DNA from: Variovorax paradoxus
GTDB lineage: Bacteria > Pseudomonadota > Gammaproteobacteria > Burkholderiales > Burkholderiaceae_C
DNA: 64,000 bases
NCBI RefSeq assembly: GCF_029919115.1
Contig: NZ_CP123990.1
Location: 3,472,001 to 3,536,000 of the forward strand
Direction of reading: 5' to 3'
Shown here: in pieces, positions 1 through 9,235 of the stretch
Layout of the letters: each line of letters begins with the position of its first letter
How positions within the stretch are numbered: the first letter of the stretch is position 1
Program-made: the position numbers and the translations under genes
Notes under the pieces: generated by a model
The model's input: only the letters and a program-made list of their open reading frames with translations
Told to the model about the DNA's origin: nothing
Databases searched by the model: none

Positions 1-1106
1 CGGCCTATGGCGTAGTTCTCGGCCACCGAAAGGCCGCCGGCCAGCGCAAGGCCATAGCGGTCGGCCGGAATCGCGGCAATGCCTACGTTGCGGCGCTCTG
101 GTGCACTCATGGCCTTCAGGTCGCCGTGGCCGCTGAGGTGAATCTCGCCTTCGAGCGCACCGCCCGCATCGGGCAGGCCCATGATGGCGCCGGCCAGCTC
201 GCCCTGTCCGTTGCCGCCCACACCGGCAAGGCCGTAGATTTCGCCCGCATGCAGTTCGAGGTCGACGCCGTCGAGGATGCGGCGGCCTTCTGGCGACGGC
301 GCCGAGCGCAAGCCACGCACCGCGAGCCGCACAGCGCCGCGCGGCGACTTTGCTACCTGGAAACTTTGCGTGGCAATCGATTCGCCCACCGTGAGCTTCA
401 CCAGCTCGGCGACCGATGCGGTGTCGGGCGCCAGCGTGGCCACCGTGCGGCCGCCGCGCATCACCGTTACCCGGTCGGCATACGTTTTCACGTCGGCCAT
501 CTTGTGCGTGACCAGCACCACGGCGGAGCCGCTTCGCGCAAGGCCGCGCACGGTTTGCAGAAGGCGCGCAGCCTCCTGGTCGGTAAGCACCGCGGTGGGT
601 TCGTCGAGTATCAGGATGCGGGCGCCCGCAAGCAGCACCTTGAGAATTTCCACCCGCTGCTGCTCGGCAATCGAGAGCGAATCGACGCGCCTTGCGGGGT
701 CGATGTCGAAGCCCAGCTCCGAGGCCTTGTTGCGGATGTCACGCGAGATCTCGCGCAGGCGTTCTCCGTGGCTTTGAAACCCGGCCGGCGGCGGGGCGGT
801 GAGCAGAATGTTCTCTGCCACCGTGAACGGCCGCACCAGCTTGAAGTGCTGGTGAACCATGCCGATGCGTTGCCTTGCCGCGTCGGCCGGGCCGGCAAAG
901 CGCACCACGTTGTCGTCGACCAAGAGCTGGCCGGCTTCAGGTGCATAGAGCCCGGCCGCAATGTTCATCAGCGACGACTTGCCCGCGCCGTTCTCGCCCA
1001 GGAGCGCATGCACCTCGCCCCAGCGCGCGGCAAAGTGCGCGTCGGTCAGCGCCGCAAAGCCATCGAAGCTCTTGCGGATGCCGGTGAGTTCGAGCGCGTT
1101 GGGCAT
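1..1106 (-). CDS. ABC transporter ATP-binding protein with two ATPase halves (BMP/nucleoside-type importer), C-terminus cut by window edge
   Basis: This is the cytoplasmic ATPase of an importer, reading leftwards off the window, so the 3' end is missing. Translating the minus strand from the ATG at 1106 gives a Walker A motif GENGAGKSS near residues 38-46, a signature-like LSIAEQQRVEI and a Walker B stretch ILILDEPTAVL. A second, weaker ATPase half follows (IPADRYGLALAGGLSVAENY near the window edge). This duplicated layout is typical of sugar/nucleoside ABC ATPases of the RbsA/YufO type. The next gene upstream encodes a BMP-family binding protein, so the pair form one import system. The permease genes would lie outside the window. 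The substrate is not shown by the sequence. Purine, pyrimidine or another nucleoside-like compound is the usual choice for BMP systems. Confidence 0.88.
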   Translation of the reverse strand, partial: MPNALELTGIRKSFDGFAALTDAHFAARWGEVHALLGENGAGKSSLMNIAAGLYAPEAGQLLVDDNVVRFAGPADAARQRIGMVHQHFKLVRPFTVAENILLTAPPPAGFQSHGERLREISRDIRNKASELGFDIDPARRVDSLSIAEQQRVEILKVLLAGARILILDEPTAVLTDQEAARLLQTVRGLARSGSAVVLVTHKMADVKTYADRVTVMRGGRTVATLAPDTASVAELVKLTVGESIATQSFQVAKSPRGAVRLAVRGLRSAPSPEGRRILDGVDLELHAGEIYGLAGVGGNGQGELAGAIMGLPDAGGALEGEIHLSGHGDLKAMSAPERRNVGIAAIPADRYGLALAGGLSVAENYAIG

Positions 1107-1137
1107 GCCGGATCGCCTTGCTTTTTCTTCTCTTGGG

Positions 1138-2244
1138 TTACTTCTGTGTGACCACGCCCTTGACGAACCAGTCCATCTTCCACAGATCGGCGTCCGAAAG
1201 CACCGCGCCCTTGGCCACGCGCTCCTTGCCGTCGCGGTCGGCAAGCGGGCCGGCATAGACCTGCTTGCCCTTCATGATCGCGTCGCGCTCGGCGGTAATG
1301 GCCGCGGCCTTGTCCTTGGGCACCGCGGGGCCGAAGCCAGCAATGTCGGTGCCGCCGTCCTTCATCTCGATGAAGGCGCCGTACTGGCCGGGCTTCCAGT
1401 CACCGGCCATGATCTTCTTGAGCTCGGGCGTCAAAAAGCGGTCCCACACCCACACCGACGAGCACAGCGTGGCCTTGGGTGCAAACTGGCGCAGGTCGCG
1501 GTGGTGGCCGGTGCCGTACACGCCGCGCTCCTGTGCCACGATCTGCGGCGTGGGCGAGTCCACGTGCTGCCCGATCACGTCGGCGCCCTGGTCGATCAGC
1601 GCGGCCGCGGCGGCGCGTTCCTTCACGGGGTCGTTCCAGGCGCCGGTGTAGATCACGTTGACGGTGGCGTTGGGGTTCATCTTCTGCGCACCGAGCGCGA
1701 AGGCGTTGATGGTCCAGTTCACCACGCCGAACGGATTGGCCGCAACGAAGCCGAGCTTGCCCGTCTTGGAGGCCGCACCCGCGGCCATGCCGCAGAGGTA
1801 CTGGCTCTCGTAGGTGCGGCCGTAGAACGATTCGAGGTTGCTGCCGTTGGTGGTGCCCGAGCCATTGAGAAAAGCCACCCCCGGGTACTTGGCGGCCAAG
1901 TCCTTGAAGCTGTCCGAATAGCCGAAGGCGGTGCCGATCACGATGTTGGCACCGCGCTGGATGAACTTCTCGGCCGCAGGCTTGATGGCCGATGCGTCTT
2001 CGGGAACGTTCTCCACAAACTGGATCTTCTGGCCGATTTCCTTCTCGATCTTCACGCGCGCTTCGTCGAAGGCCTGCGTCCAGCCGCCATCGTTCTTCGG
2101 GCCGAAGTAAAGCATCGCGATCTTCGGCTTGTCCTTCAGCGTAAAGCCGTCGGCGGCTGCCGCGGGCAGCGAGACGAACGCGACGCCGGCTGCAAGCGCC
2201 AGGGCAAGGCCGGAGGTGAAGCCGTGGGTGGGAGTGCGCAGCAT
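1138..2244 (-). CDS. BMP family ABC transporter substrate-binding protein
   Basis: This is a periplasmic binding protein of about 368 residues. The start is set at the ATG at 2244, preceded by an AAAGG ribosome-binding site. It has a classical signal peptide: a positively charged start, a hydrophobic run of Leu/Ala/Val, and an Ala-rich cleavage region near residue 31. The mature protein opens with KIAMLYFGPKNDGGW, followed by stretches typical of the BMP/Med family (GANIVIGTAFGYSDSFKDLA; GKLGFVAANPFGVVNWTINA). It lies 31 bp upstream of the ABC ATPase on the same strand and should feed that importer. Its neighbours handle uracil, which makes a nucleobase or related heterocycle a plausible ligand, but this is inference from context. 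Confidence 0.88.
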   Translation of the reverse strand: MLRTPTHGFTSGLALALAAGVAFVSLPAAAADGFTLKDKPKIAMLYFGPKNDGGWTQAFDEARVKIEKEIGQKIQFVENVPEDASAIKPAAEKFIQRGANIVIGTAFGYSDSFKDLAAKYPGVAFLNGSGTTNGSNLESFYGRTYESQYLCGMAAGAASKTGKLGFVAANPFGVVNWTINAFALGAQKMNPNATVNVIYTGAWNDPVKERAAAAALIDQGADVIGQHVDSPTPQIVAQERGVYGTGHHRDLRQFAPKATLCSSVWVWDRFLTPELKKIMAGDWKPGQYGAFIEMKDGGTDIAGFGPAVPKDKAAAITAERDAIMKGKQVYAGPLADRDGKERVAKGAVLSDADLWKMDWFVKGVVTQK

Positions 2245-2310
2245 GGAGCGACCTTTCGTGAGAAGCAAGCCAGGAAAAAAAAGCGTTTGAAGACGGAGGT
2301 GCTGCGCGCG

Positions 2311-2697
2311 TCACATCATGAAGTTGATGCGAAACACGTTGCCTTCGGGGTCGAGCAGCACCGACTGGTACCAGTTGTAGTAAGTGACGTAGGGCGGCTT
2401 CACCAGCGTTGCGCCGGCCTCGAGCGCAACGGGCACCATGCGGTCCACGTCGTCCTTGCTGTCGACGTCGATGTTCAGCAAAAACTTGACGCCGCGCGTG
2501 TCGGAAAATTCGGCCAGGTGCAGCAGCTCATAAGCATCGAGCGCGTTGAAGCCGAGGCTCGACTTGCCGGTGTCGAGTCCGCGAAAGATCGGTGAGCGGA
2601 TGGCCTCGATTTCGGCAAAGCCGAACACGCGCTGGTAGAAGCCGCTGAGCGCGACCACGTCCTTGGCGAAGACGTTGACGTAGGAGAGATGCGCCAT
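2311..2697 (-). CDS. VOC (glyoxalase/bleomycin-resistance fold) family protein
   Basis: This small protein of 128 residues begins MAHLSYVNVFAKDVVALSGFY, the opening strand and helix of a vicinal-oxygen-chelate domain, and ends with the family's usual strand LLDPEGNVFRINF. Members use paired beta-alpha-beta modules to bind a metal or a small ligand. Its reaction cannot be read from the sequence. It starts 2 bp after the stop of the upstream dioxygenase, so the two are almost certainly co-transcribed. The pair may act in one catabolic step linked to the adjacent importer. Confidence 0.8.
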   Translation of the reverse strand: MAHLSYVNVFAKDVVALSGFYQRVFGFAEIEAIRSPIFRGLDTGKSSLGFNALDAYELLHLAEFSDTRGVKFLLNIDVDSKDDVDRMVPVALEAGATLVKPPYVTYYNWYQSVLLDPEGNVFRINFMM

Positions 2698-2699
2698 GC

Positions 2700-3704
2700 T
2701 CAGGCCACGGCCTTGGTGCCGCCGAACGTCGTCTGCTTCACGAACTTGGAGGTCAGGTGGTCGCCCGATGAAATGGGCGCGTACTTCGGCTGCTCGCCCG
2801 GCGCAAGGCAGCTTGGCAGGCACTCCACCATCGCGTCGTAGTTGGGCTGGTGAAAAAACACCAGCGACTGCCGGCGGTTGGTGCTGGCCACCTCGAACGG
2901 CGGATTGACCACGCGGTGCAGCGTCGACACCCACTGGTCGTTGGTCCACTGCATCATCAGGTCGGCAATGTTGACCACCAGGCCGCCTTCCACCTGCGGC
3001 ACGTCGACCCACTGGCCCGCCTTGTTGAACACCTGCAGGCCCTTGTCGTCGGGCAGCACGATGGTGAGGCTCCCGTAGTCGCTGTGCGCGCCTGCGCGCA
3101 ACTGGCCCGGCAGCGGCGCTTCACGCTGCGGCGGATAGCTCAGCACGCGGAACATGCTGATGTGCTTGTCGATCTTGTCGTCGAAGAACATCTCGGGCAG
3201 CGCAAGCCCAAGCGCGAAGATGCGCATCAGCGAGCGCGAGAGATCGCTCATCGCCTCGAAGTAGGCTTCATACGCTTCGCGAAAGCCGTCTATCGGCGGC
3301 CAGCTGTTGGGCTCGAAATGCGGCCCGGCAGCGGGGCCGCGATGGTAGTCGTCGTCGGGCACGCCCGAGGGGCCGATCGAGAACGACTCCTTCAGGTCGC
3401 CGGGCGCGGCCTCTTCCAGGCTGTACGAAAGCCCTTCTTCGCCCACTGCGCTGTAGCCGCGCACCGCGTCTTCGCGCGGCCGGTCGACCTTGCGCTTCTC
3501 GGCCAGCGGCATGTCGAAGAACTCGCGCGAGAGCTTCGACACGCGCGCGATCAGTTCGGCCGGAATGCCGTGGTTGGTAATGACCAGAAAGCCGATGCTG
3601 CGGCAGGCCTCGTCGACTTTTCTGGCGACCTGCGCCTTGCCTTCGGCCGTGCCGCCGAAGTAGGGCGCGAGATCGATGATGGGTACGGACAGCAGGGTTG
3701 TCAT
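2700..3704 (-). CDS. 2-oxoglutarate/Fe(II)-dependent dioxygenase, isopenicillin N synthase-like
   Basis: The protein has 334 residues with an N-terminal DIOX_N-type region (VPIIDLAPYFGG; CRSIGFLVITNHGIP) and a C-terminal double-stranded beta-helix core. The Fe(II)-binding H-x-D is visible in GAHSDYGSLTI and the distal His in STLHRVVNPP. The 2-oxoglutarate-binding R-x-S is in RRQSLVFF. These make it a catalytically competent non-haem iron oxygenase. The substrate is unknown; relatives in beta- and alphaproteobacteria sit beside purine/pyrimidine or amino-acid catabolic genes. The start at 3704 is preceded by AGGA at good spacing. It is divergent from rutR and shares the intergenic region that holds an imperfect RutR-like box, so regulation by RutR is possible. 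Confidence 0.87.
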   Translation of the reverse strand: MTTLLSVPIIDLAPYFGGTAEGKAQVARKVDEACRSIGFLVITNHGIPAELIARVSKLSREFFDMPLAEKRKVDRPREDAVRGYSAVGEEGLSYSLEEAAPGDLKESFSIGPSGVPDDDYHRGPAAGPHFEPNSWPPIDGFREAYEAYFEAMSDLSRSLMRIFALGLALPEMFFDDKIDKHISMFRVLSYPPQREAPLPGQLRAGAHSDYGSLTIVLPDDKGLQVFNKAGQWVDVPQVEGGLVVNIADLMMQWTNDQWVSTLHRVVNPPFEVASTNRRQSLVFFHQPNYDAMVECLPSCLAPGEQPKYAPISSGDHLTSKFVKQTTFGGTKAVA

Positions 3705-3755
3705 GTGTCGGTCCTCGTGCTTGGCATGCCTTTCGCCATGCAACGTCTGTGCCAG

Positions 3756-3772
3756 TTGGACCAAATGGACAA
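3756..3772. promoter_or_regulatory. imperfect RutR-like operator between the dioxygenase gene and rutR
   Basis: The sequence TTGGACCAAATGGACAA resembles the RutR consensus (TTGACCA, two bases, TGGTCAA) but has one extra base in the left half and one substitution in the right. It lies in the divergent intergenic region, where it could control the dioxygenase, rutR itself, or both. This is a visual match only. Confidence 0.5.
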
Positions 3773-3902
3773 AAGGCATTTGTCGCGTCAGCATGGTGCG
3801 CGCCGCGCGTGCCGGAAGGCCCGGCCGGCGCAACGCGATGCACCGCGGCCTTACAGTGGTGCGCGTTCAATGAAGAGCCTGCAAATCGAGAAGCGAGGGA
3901 AG

Positions 3903-4646
3903 ATGCCGAAGACCAAGGCGCTGGCCACAGCCAGCAGCACAAAGAAGACCCCGGCGAAGAGCGCTGTGAAGGGCGCCGCGAAGGGCCTGGTGCGCAAGTC
4001 CGCGAAGCCCGCGGTGCGCAGCGCCTCGGCGGTGAGCCGCAGGCTGCGCCAGATCGAGGACAAGCGCAGCGCCATCCTCGGCGCGGCGCTGGGCCTGTTC
4101 TCGCGCTTCGGATTGCACGGCACGTCGATCGACCAGGTGGCGGCGCGGGCCGATGTGTCCAAGAGCAATCTGCTCTATTACTTTGCGAACAAGGAAGAGC
4201 TGTACGTGAACGTGCTGCGCGACCTGCTCGCGCTGTGGCTGGAGCCGCTGCGCGGCTTCAGCGCCGAGCAGGACCCGGGCGAGGCCATTGGCGGCTACAT
4301 CCGCCGCAAGCTCGTGGTCTCGCGCGACCGGCCCGATGCGTCGCGCCTTTTCTGCCTTGAAATGATCCAGGGCGCGCCTTTGCTGCGCGACGAGCTCGAC
4401 CGCGAACTGCGCACGCTGGTGGAGCGCAAGTCGGAGGTCATCCGTTCATGGGTCGCGTCCGGCAAGCTCGCACCGGTCGATCCGCATCACCTGATCTTCG
4501 CGCTCTGGGCCGTCACGCAGCACTATGCGGATTTCGGCGTGCAGGTGCAGGCGCTGACGGGGCACACGCTGGAGGATCCGGTGTTCTTCGAGCAGACGGT
4601 GGAGAACGTGCAGCGGATCGTGCTGCATGGGATTGCCCCGCGTTAG
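3903..4646 (+). CDS. rutR: TetR family regulator of the pyrimidine utilization pathway, RutR
   Basis: This 247-residue protein has a basic Lys/Ala-rich N-terminal extension of about 45 residues followed by a TetR helix-turn-helix (ILGAALGLFSRFGLHGTSID; ADVSKSNLLYYFANKEELY). The C-terminal ligand domain matches Escherichia coli RutR closely, including SRLFCLEMIQGAPLL, GKLAPVDPHHLIFALWA and the end TVENVQRIVLHGI. RutR is released from DNA by uracil (and thymine) and represses the rut operon. The start at ATG 3903 follows GAGGGA closely; an in-frame ATG at 3870 lacks a ribosome-binding site. The gene converges on rutF, and a near-canonical RutR box upstream of rutA supports its role. Confidence 0.93.
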   Translation: MPKTKALATASSTKKTPAKSAVKGAAKGLVRKSAKPAVRSASAVSRRLRQIEDKRSAILGAALGLFSRFGLHGTSIDQVAARADVSKSNLLYYFANKEELYVNVLRDLLALWLEPLRGFSAEQDPGEAIGGYIRRKLVVSRDRPDASRLFCLEMIQGAPLLRDELDRELRTLVERKSEVIRSWVASGKLAPVDPHHLIFALWAVTQHYADFGVQVQALTGHTLEDPVFFEQTVENVQRIVLHGIAPR

Positions 4647-4690
4647 GAGTTACTCCCTTGGGATGACAGGGGCGGGTTGCGGACTTGCTC

Positions 4691-4709
4691 CCTCTCCCAA
4701 AGGGAGAGG
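4691..4709. terminator. hairpin between convergent rutR and rutF
   Basis: An 8-bp perfect stem, CCTCTCCC and GGGAGAGG, is separated by AAA in the 76-bp gap where rutR and the rut operon converge. There is no clear T-tract, so it may be a weak bidirectional terminator or a dispersed palindromic repeat unit. Confidence 0.45.
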
Positions 4710-4722
4710 AGAGAAGACCAGG

Positions 4723-5265
4723 TCAGTGCGGCGGCGCTGCTATCTCGTGATACCGCCGGTCGAAATAGATCAGGCTCTGCGCTGCCCCGCCAATGGCAAT
4801 CGCCAGCGCCTCGCAGAACAGCACGTCATGCGTGCCCGCACTCGTCGCCTGCACCACGCGGCAGTCGAATGAGGCCGCGGCATCTTCCAGCACCGGCGAT
4901 CCGGTCGCCTTGCGCCCCCAGCGGCCCGCGGCAAAGCGCTCGTCCATTGGCGTCTTGCCGCCGAACAGGCCCGACAGCGCCTGGTGGCCCGCCGCCAGCA
5001 CGTTCACGCAGAGCACGCCGTTGGCCGTGAACGCGGGGTACACCGATGCCGACCGGTTCAGGCACACCAGCAGCATCGGCGGTTCATCGGTCACGCTGCA
5101 CACGGCGGACGCGGTGAAGCCGGCGCGGCCCGCGGGCCCGTCGGTGGTGATGATGTTGACCGCCGCGCCCAGCCGCGCCATGGCGTTGCGGTAGTCGGCC
5201 TTGGGCAGCGCATGCGGCGCACCGCTTGGCATGACGTGGTTGGTGGCCATTGCGTTCAGCAGCAT
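4723..5265 (-). CDS. rutF: FMN reductase (NADH) RutF
   Basis: This 180-residue flavin reductase has the split-barrel FMN-binding fold. The stretches [40 protein letters not shown] and [17 protein letters not shown] match Escherichia coli RutF. It regenerates the reduced FMN that RutA uses to open the uracil ring. It is the last gene of the rut operon. The start at 5265 ([10 protein letters not shown]) is chosen; an ATG at 5250 is an alternative that removes five residues. The gene sits 20 bp after rutE. Confidence 0.93.
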   Translation of the reverse strand: MLLNAMATNHVMPSGAPHALPKADYRNAMARLGAAVNIITTDGPAGRAGFTASAVCSVTDEPPMLLVCLNRSASVYPAFTANGVLCVNVLAAGHQALSGLFGGKTPMDERFAAGRWGRKATGSPVLEDAAASFDCRVVQATSAGTHDVLFCEALAIAIGGAAQSLIYFDRRYHEIAAPPH

Positions 5266-5285
5266 GGGAGGTTTCCGGAATGGTT

Positions 5286-5882
5286 TCAGGCCAGGACGCA
5301 GGCTTCTTCGAAGCCGAGCCGCGGCAGGCGGCCGAACACCTTGGCCGCATCGCCATGGCCAAGATTGATGAGGAAGTTGGTCGTCCAGTCGCTGCCTTCG
5401 AAGAACGCGGCATCCACCTTCGCCTTGTCGAAGCCCGACATCGGGCCTGCATCGAGCCCCACCGCGCGCACGGCGAGCAGCAGGTAGCCCGCCTGCATGC
5501 TGGCGTTGCGAAAGGCGGTTTCGTGCGCGGCCTCGGGGCTGCCGGTGAACCAGCTGCGCGCATCGGTATGCGGAAACAGCGTGGGCAGCTTGTCGTAGAA
5601 CTTGCGGTCCCACGCTGCGATGACCGTGACCGGTGCGGCCATGGTCTTGTCGAGGTTGCCCTTGGAAAGCGCAGGCGCAAGGCGCTGCTTGCCCTCGGGC
5701 GTGCGAACGAACACGAAGCGTGCGGGCGAGCAGTTGGCCGATGTCGGGCCCATGCGGGCTAGCGCATAGACCTGACGGAGTTGCGCATCCGTCACGGGCT
5801 CCGCGGTCCAGCCGTTGTGGCTGCGTGCTTCGGTAAAGAGAAGTGCCAGTGCGGCGTCGTCGAGGGCTGAGGTGGTGGTCAT
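5286..5882 (-). CDS. rutE: probable malonic semialdehyde reductase RutE
   Basis: This is a nitroreductase-fold flavoprotein of 198 residues. [20 protein letters not shown] near residue 45 is the phosphate/FMN-binding start of the RutE/HadB-type family, and the C-terminus has [20 protein letters not shown]. In the Rut pathway it reduces toxic malonic semialdehyde to 3-hydroxypropionate. Its ATG overlaps the rutD stop (ATGA, 5879-5882), a sign of translational coupling. Confidence 0.93.
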   Translation of the reverse strand: MTTTSALDDAALALLFTEARSHNGWTAEPVTDAQLRQVYALARMGPTSANCSPARFVFVRTPEGKQRLAPALSKGNLDKTMAAPVTVIAAWDRKFYDKLPTLFPHTDARSWFTGSPEAAHETAFRNASMQAGYLLLAVRAVGLDAGPMSGFDKAKVDAAFFEGSDWTTNFLINLGHGDAAKVFGRLPRLGFEEACVLA

Positions 5883-6679
5883 GCGGGAACGCCGGGTGCG
5901 CTGACCCGGGAAAGAAAGTCGAGCAGGCTGCGGTTGAAGGCGTCGGCCGCGGTCACGCTGTGCGCATGGCCGCCGTGCGGCATGAAGTGCAGCGTCACGT
6001 CGTGAAGGCCATCGGCCAGGTGCTGCGAGCAGGTCCACGGCACCAGCGCGTCGTCCATGGCGGCGGCCACCAACGTGGGCGCGGTGATGTCGCCAAGATG
6101 CGCGTCGATGTCGAAGGCGCGCAGCGCCGCAATGCGCGCACGCATGTTGGTCTCGCCCGGAAAGTGCGCAAACGCATGATCGACCTCGTCGGCCACGCGC
6201 TGTGCATGTTCCGCGCACCAGGCCGCGGGGTACAGGAAGATCGGCTGCGCTTCCACGTACGCGCGCGGCCCGCAGGCATCAAGCAGCGCAAGCCGCGTAT
6301 CGAAACAGCGCGCTGAATGCGCATTGGGCTTCGACCACGCATTGACCAGCACCAGGCTCGCCACGCGCGAGGGCTCATCGAGCGCAAGCTGCAGACCCAC
6401 GAGCCCTCCCAGCGCATGCCCCACCAGGTGGCATCGCGGCGTCGATGTGGCGTCCAGAATCTGCACCACGTCGCGCGCCATGTCGGCAATGGCGTAGCCC
6501 GCGTCCAGTGCGGCGGGGCTGCGGCCCGTGCCGCGCTGGTCGTACGCAATCACGCGATGGCCCGCCGCCACGAGCGCGCCGATCTGCGGTTGCCAGAAGG
6601 CGGCCGAACCGCCCAGGCCCGACGACAGCAGCACCGCCTCGCCGTCGGCCGGCCCATGCACTTCGTAGTGCAGCGGCAT
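5879..6679 (-). CDS. rutD: pyrimidine utilization protein D, alpha/beta-hydrolase fold (putative carbamate hydrolase)
   Basis: This 266-residue alpha/beta-hydrolase protein has an oxyanion region [13 protein letters not shown] and YDQRGTGRS. At the nucleophile elbow it reads GHALGGLVG, so the usual Ser is Ala. E. coli RutD has the same GHALG, so this is a family trait and not a mutation. A C-terminal [10 protein letters not shown] supplies the conserved His. It is thought to speed hydrolysis of carbamate or aminoacrylate derivatives after ring opening. It starts 2 bp after rutC and overlaps rutE by 4 bp. Confidence 0.92.
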   Translation of the reverse strand: MPLHYEVHGPADGEAVLLSSGLGGSAAFWQPQIGALVAAGHRVIAYDQRGTGRSPAALDAGYAIADMARDVVQILDATSTPRCHLVGHALGGLVGLQLALDEPSRVASLVLVNAWSKPNAHSARCFDTRLALLDACGPRAYVEAQPIFLYPAAWCAEHAQRVADEVDHAFAHFPGETNMRARIAALRAFDIDAHLGDITAPTLVAAAMDDALVPWTCSQHLADGLHDVTLHFMPHGGHAHSVTAADAFNRSLLDFLSRVSAPGVPA

Positions 6680-6681
6680 GC

Positions 6682-7074
6682 TCAGGCCTTGTTGCCGACG
6701 TGGGCGATGGAGGCGATTTCGACCAGCGCTTCGGGCTTTACCAGGCCGCACTGAATGCAGTAGCGCGCCGGCTTGGTGCCCGGAAAGAACTCGGCGTACA
6801 CCGCGTTCACATTCGCGTAGTCGGCCCAGTCCTTGATCATGATCATGTTGAAGGTCACGTCGTCCATGGTGCCGCCGGCTGTTTTGATCACGTTCCGGAT
6901 CGTCTCGAGCACGTGGCGTGTCTGCGCCGAGGCGTCGCCCACGTGCACCACGTTGTTGTCCTTGTCGAAGGGCAGCGTGCCCGACACGTAGACCACGCCG
7001 TCGGCCATGGTGCCGGGCACGAACGGGGCGATGGGCGTGGTGGTTCCGGCGGGGATGATGGCTTGCTTGGGCAT
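6682..7074 (-). CDS. rutC: 3-aminoacrylate deaminase RutC (RidA/YjgF family)
   Basis: This 130-residue protein is of the RidA/YjgF family. The N-terminus [20 protein letters not shown] and the stretches [20 protein letters not shown] and [20 protein letters not shown] are characteristic of RutC. It converts aminoacrylate (or its peracid) towards malonic semialdehyde in uracil breakdown. Members are trimers with the ligand at subunit interfaces; the conserved Arg near the C-terminus ([10 protein letters not shown]) fits. It follows rutB by 24 bp. Confidence 0.94.
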   Translation of the reverse strand: MPKQAIIPAGTTTPIAPFVPGTMADGVVYVSGTLPFDKDNNVVHVGDASAQTRHVLETIRNVIKTAGGTMDDVTFNMIMIKDWADYANVNAVYAEFFPGTKPARYCIQCGLVKPEALVEIASIAHVGNKA

Positions 7075-7098
7075 GAGGACGGGCTCCTTTAAAAAAAA

Positions 7099-7890
7099 TC
7101 AGGCAATGGCCGCTTCGGCCGGCACAGGCTGCGCGGCGGGCTCGGGTGCAAAGGTGGCGCAGAACTGGTCCACGGTCGAAACCCAGCCGAAGAAGGTCTC
7201 GACGTTGTAGACCGAGGCCTTCTGTATGGCTGCACCGCCAAGCTCGTGCGTGGCGTCTTCGAGCATCACCGCGAAGTATTCGAGGTGAAAGGCATCGCGC
7301 AGCGTCGACTCTACGCACACGTTGGTCGCAATGCCGGTGAACACCAGATGGCGGATGCCGCGTGCGCGCAGCGTGCTGTCGAGCGTGCTGTTGAAGAAGC
7401 CGCTGTAGCGCGTCTTGGGCACCACGATGTCGCCGGGCTGCGGCTTCATTTCTGCAATTAGCTCGTAGTCCCAGCCGCCCTTGGCGAGGAATTTGCCCGC
7501 CAGCTCGGGCTTGGCGCGCATGGTCTTGAGCGCGTTCGACTTGTGCCAGTTGGGCGAGCCTGGTCCGCCGGCCTCGACGTAGGCGGCGTCCCAGCCGTTC
7601 TGCAGAAACACGACCAGCATGCCGGCCGCGCGCGCCGCGGCAATGGTGCGCGCAATGTTGGCAATGGTGCCTTGCGCGCCGGAAATATCGAAGCCCGCGG
7701 AGTCGACATAGCCGCCGATGGATGCATAGGCGTTCTGCATGTCGACCACGATCAGGGCGGAGTCGGTCGCATGCAGCGCCAGCGGTTCGGGCCTGGCGGG
7801 CAGCACCAGCGGCGCGGGTGCGCCGGGCAGGCGCGGGGCGCCGACTGGCGTGGTCGAGGTGAGGGTGGTGTTGCGTGCGGGCGTGGCCAT
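7099..7890 (-). CDS. rutB: ureidoacrylate amidohydrolase RutB (isochorismatase-like cysteine hydrolase)
   Basis: This 263-residue cysteine hydrolase shows the family's catalytic Asp ([10 protein letters not shown]), Lys ([10 protein letters not shown]) and nucleophilic Cys ([16 protein letters not shown]). It cleaves ureidoacrylate (peracid form) to carbamate and aminoacrylate. An Ala/Pro-rich N-terminal tail of roughly 38 residues precedes the core. The start is at 7890, about 14 bp after the rutA stop, within the same operon. Confidence 0.94.
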   Translation of the reverse strand: MATPARNTTLTSTTPVGAPRLPGAPAPLVLPARPEPLALHATDSALIVVDMQNAYASIGGYVDSAGFDISGAQGTIANIARTIAAARAAGMLVVFLQNGWDAAYVEAGGPGSPNWHKSNALKTMRAKPELAGKFLAKGGWDYELIAEMKPQPGDIVVPKTRYSGFFNSTLDSTLRARGIRHLVFTGIATNVCVESTLRDAFHLEYFAVMLEDATHELGGAAIQKASVYNVETFFGWVSTVDQFCATFAPEPAAQPVPAEAAIA

Positions 7891-7904
7891 GCGCGTCTTT
7901 CCTT

Positions 7905-9017
7905 TCAGGCCGCAAGGCGCTCGGGTTCGGCCTGCGAGGGCACGGGGCTTTGCACATGCGCGCGGCTCTTCATCAGCGGCTGGATGCGCTCGCCGAAGGC
8001 TTGCACGCCCTGCACAAAGTCGTCGAAAGTGAGCAGCACGCCTTCGGTGCCCGGCACTTCGGCCATCTCGTCGAGCAGGCGCGCAACCGTGGCGTAAGAG
8101 CCCACCAGCGTGCCCATGTTGATGTTGACGGCCGAGGTCGGGTCGGACATCTGGCGCACATTGGTGTCGGCACCCGACCTGGTGTCGGCCGCGCCCTGCT
8201 GGCCCAGCCACGCAATGGCTTCGTGGTCGGCACCGGCCTTGTAGTGCTCCCACTTGGCGCGCGCGGCCTCGTCGGTTTCGTCGGCAATCACCATCATCAG
8301 CACGTAGGTGGTCACGTGGCGGCCGGTCTTGCGCGTGGCCTCGATCAGTTTCTCGGCCGCGGGCGCAAAGGCCTTGGGCGTGTTCACGCCCTTGCCGAAG
8401 CAGAAGTTGTAGTCGGCGTATTTGGCGGAAAAGTCCATGCCCGCATCGCTCTGGCCCGCGCAGATCACCTTCATGCCGGCCTGCGGCCGGGGGCTCAGGC
8501 GGCAGTCGTCCATCTGGAAGTGCGCGCCCTTGAAGTCGGACTGCCCGGTGCCCCACAGGTCGCGCAGCACCTGGATGTATTCGGAAAGGTATTGGTAGCG
8601 CGTGCCGAAGAACTGGTCGCCGGGCCACATGCCCATCTGCGAATACTCGGGCCGCTGCCAGCCGGTGACAAGGTTCAGGCCAAAGCGGCCGTTGGAGATC
8701 GAGTCGATGGTCGATGCCATGCGCGCGACGATGGCCGGCGGCATCACCAGCGAGGCCGCGGTGGCAAAGAGCTTGATCTTGGTGGTGACGGCCGCAAGCC
8801 CCGCCATGAGCGTGAACGACTCGAGGTTGTGGTCCCAGAACTCCGTCTTGCCGCCAAAGCCGCGCAGCTTGATCATCGAAAGCACGAAGTCGACGCCGTA
8901 GCGCTCGGCCGTGAGCGTGATCTCCTTGTTGAGTTCGAAACTCGGCTTGTACTGCGGTGCGTTTTCGGAGAGCAGCCAGCCGTTGTTGCCAATGGGAATG
9001 AAGATGCCGACGTTCAT
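7905..9017 (-). CDS. rutA: pyrimidine monooxygenase RutA (bacterial luciferase-like flavin enzyme)
   Basis: This 370-residue protein of the luciferase-like monooxygenase family opens [20 protein letters not shown]. It includes [40 protein letters not shown] and [18 protein letters not shown], as expected for RutA. The enzyme uses O2 and reduced FMN from RutF to cleave the uracil ring between N3 and C4. It is the first gene of the rut operon. The start at 9017 has GGAG eight bases upstream, and a near-canonical RutR box lies about 100 bp upstream. Confidence 0.95.
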   Translation of the reverse strand: MNVGIFIPIGNNGWLLSENAPQYKPSFELNKEITLTAERYGVDFVLSMIKLRGFGGKTEFWDHNLESFTLMAGLAAVTTKIKLFATAASLVMPPAIVARMASTIDSISNGRFGLNLVTGWQRPEYSQMGMWPGDQFFGTRYQYLSEYIQVLRDLWGTGQSDFKGAHFQMDDCRLSPRPQAGMKVICAGQSDAGMDFSAKYADYNFCFGKGVNTPKAFAPAAEKLIEATRKTGRHVTTYVLMMVIADETDEAARAKWEHYKAGADHEAIAWLGQQGAADTRSGADTNVRQMSDPTSAVNINMGTLVGSYATVARLLDEMAEVPGTEGVLLTFDDFVQGVQAFGERIQPLMKSRAHVQSPVPSQAEPERLAA

Positions 9018-9119
9018 GCAGAAGCTCCAGTTGCGGTGTCGCAAAGCCCTATGCATGGCGCGTGCCAGTTGAAAAAGTCCTTTCAAATCAATGCGTTGTG
9101 TGTTTTTGAATGTTTCTTT

Positions 9120-9136
9120 TTGACCATTTGGTCCAA
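9120..9136. promoter_or_regulatory. RutR operator upstream of rutA
   Basis: TTGACCATTTGGTCCAA matches the palindromic RutR box (TTGACCA, two bases, TGGTC, AA) with one extra C in the right half. It lies about 100 bp upstream of the rutA start, between rutA and the divergent SnoaL-like gene. Binding of the uracil-free RutR encoded at 3903-4646 should repress the operon. Confidence 0.8.
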
Positions 9137-9235
9137 AGTGGAGCAGGCGAACTGCCCAACCTGCGGCAGCACGGTGCGCCCCAAGGCCAAACCGGTGCAG
9201 CGACCGCGTCATCGATCGCGCGGCAAAATCACCCC

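Noticed and set aside
5879..6679. Loss of the catalytic Ser in RutD as an inactivating mutation
   Set aside because: The E. coli RutD has the same Ala-containing GHALG, so this is normal for the family.
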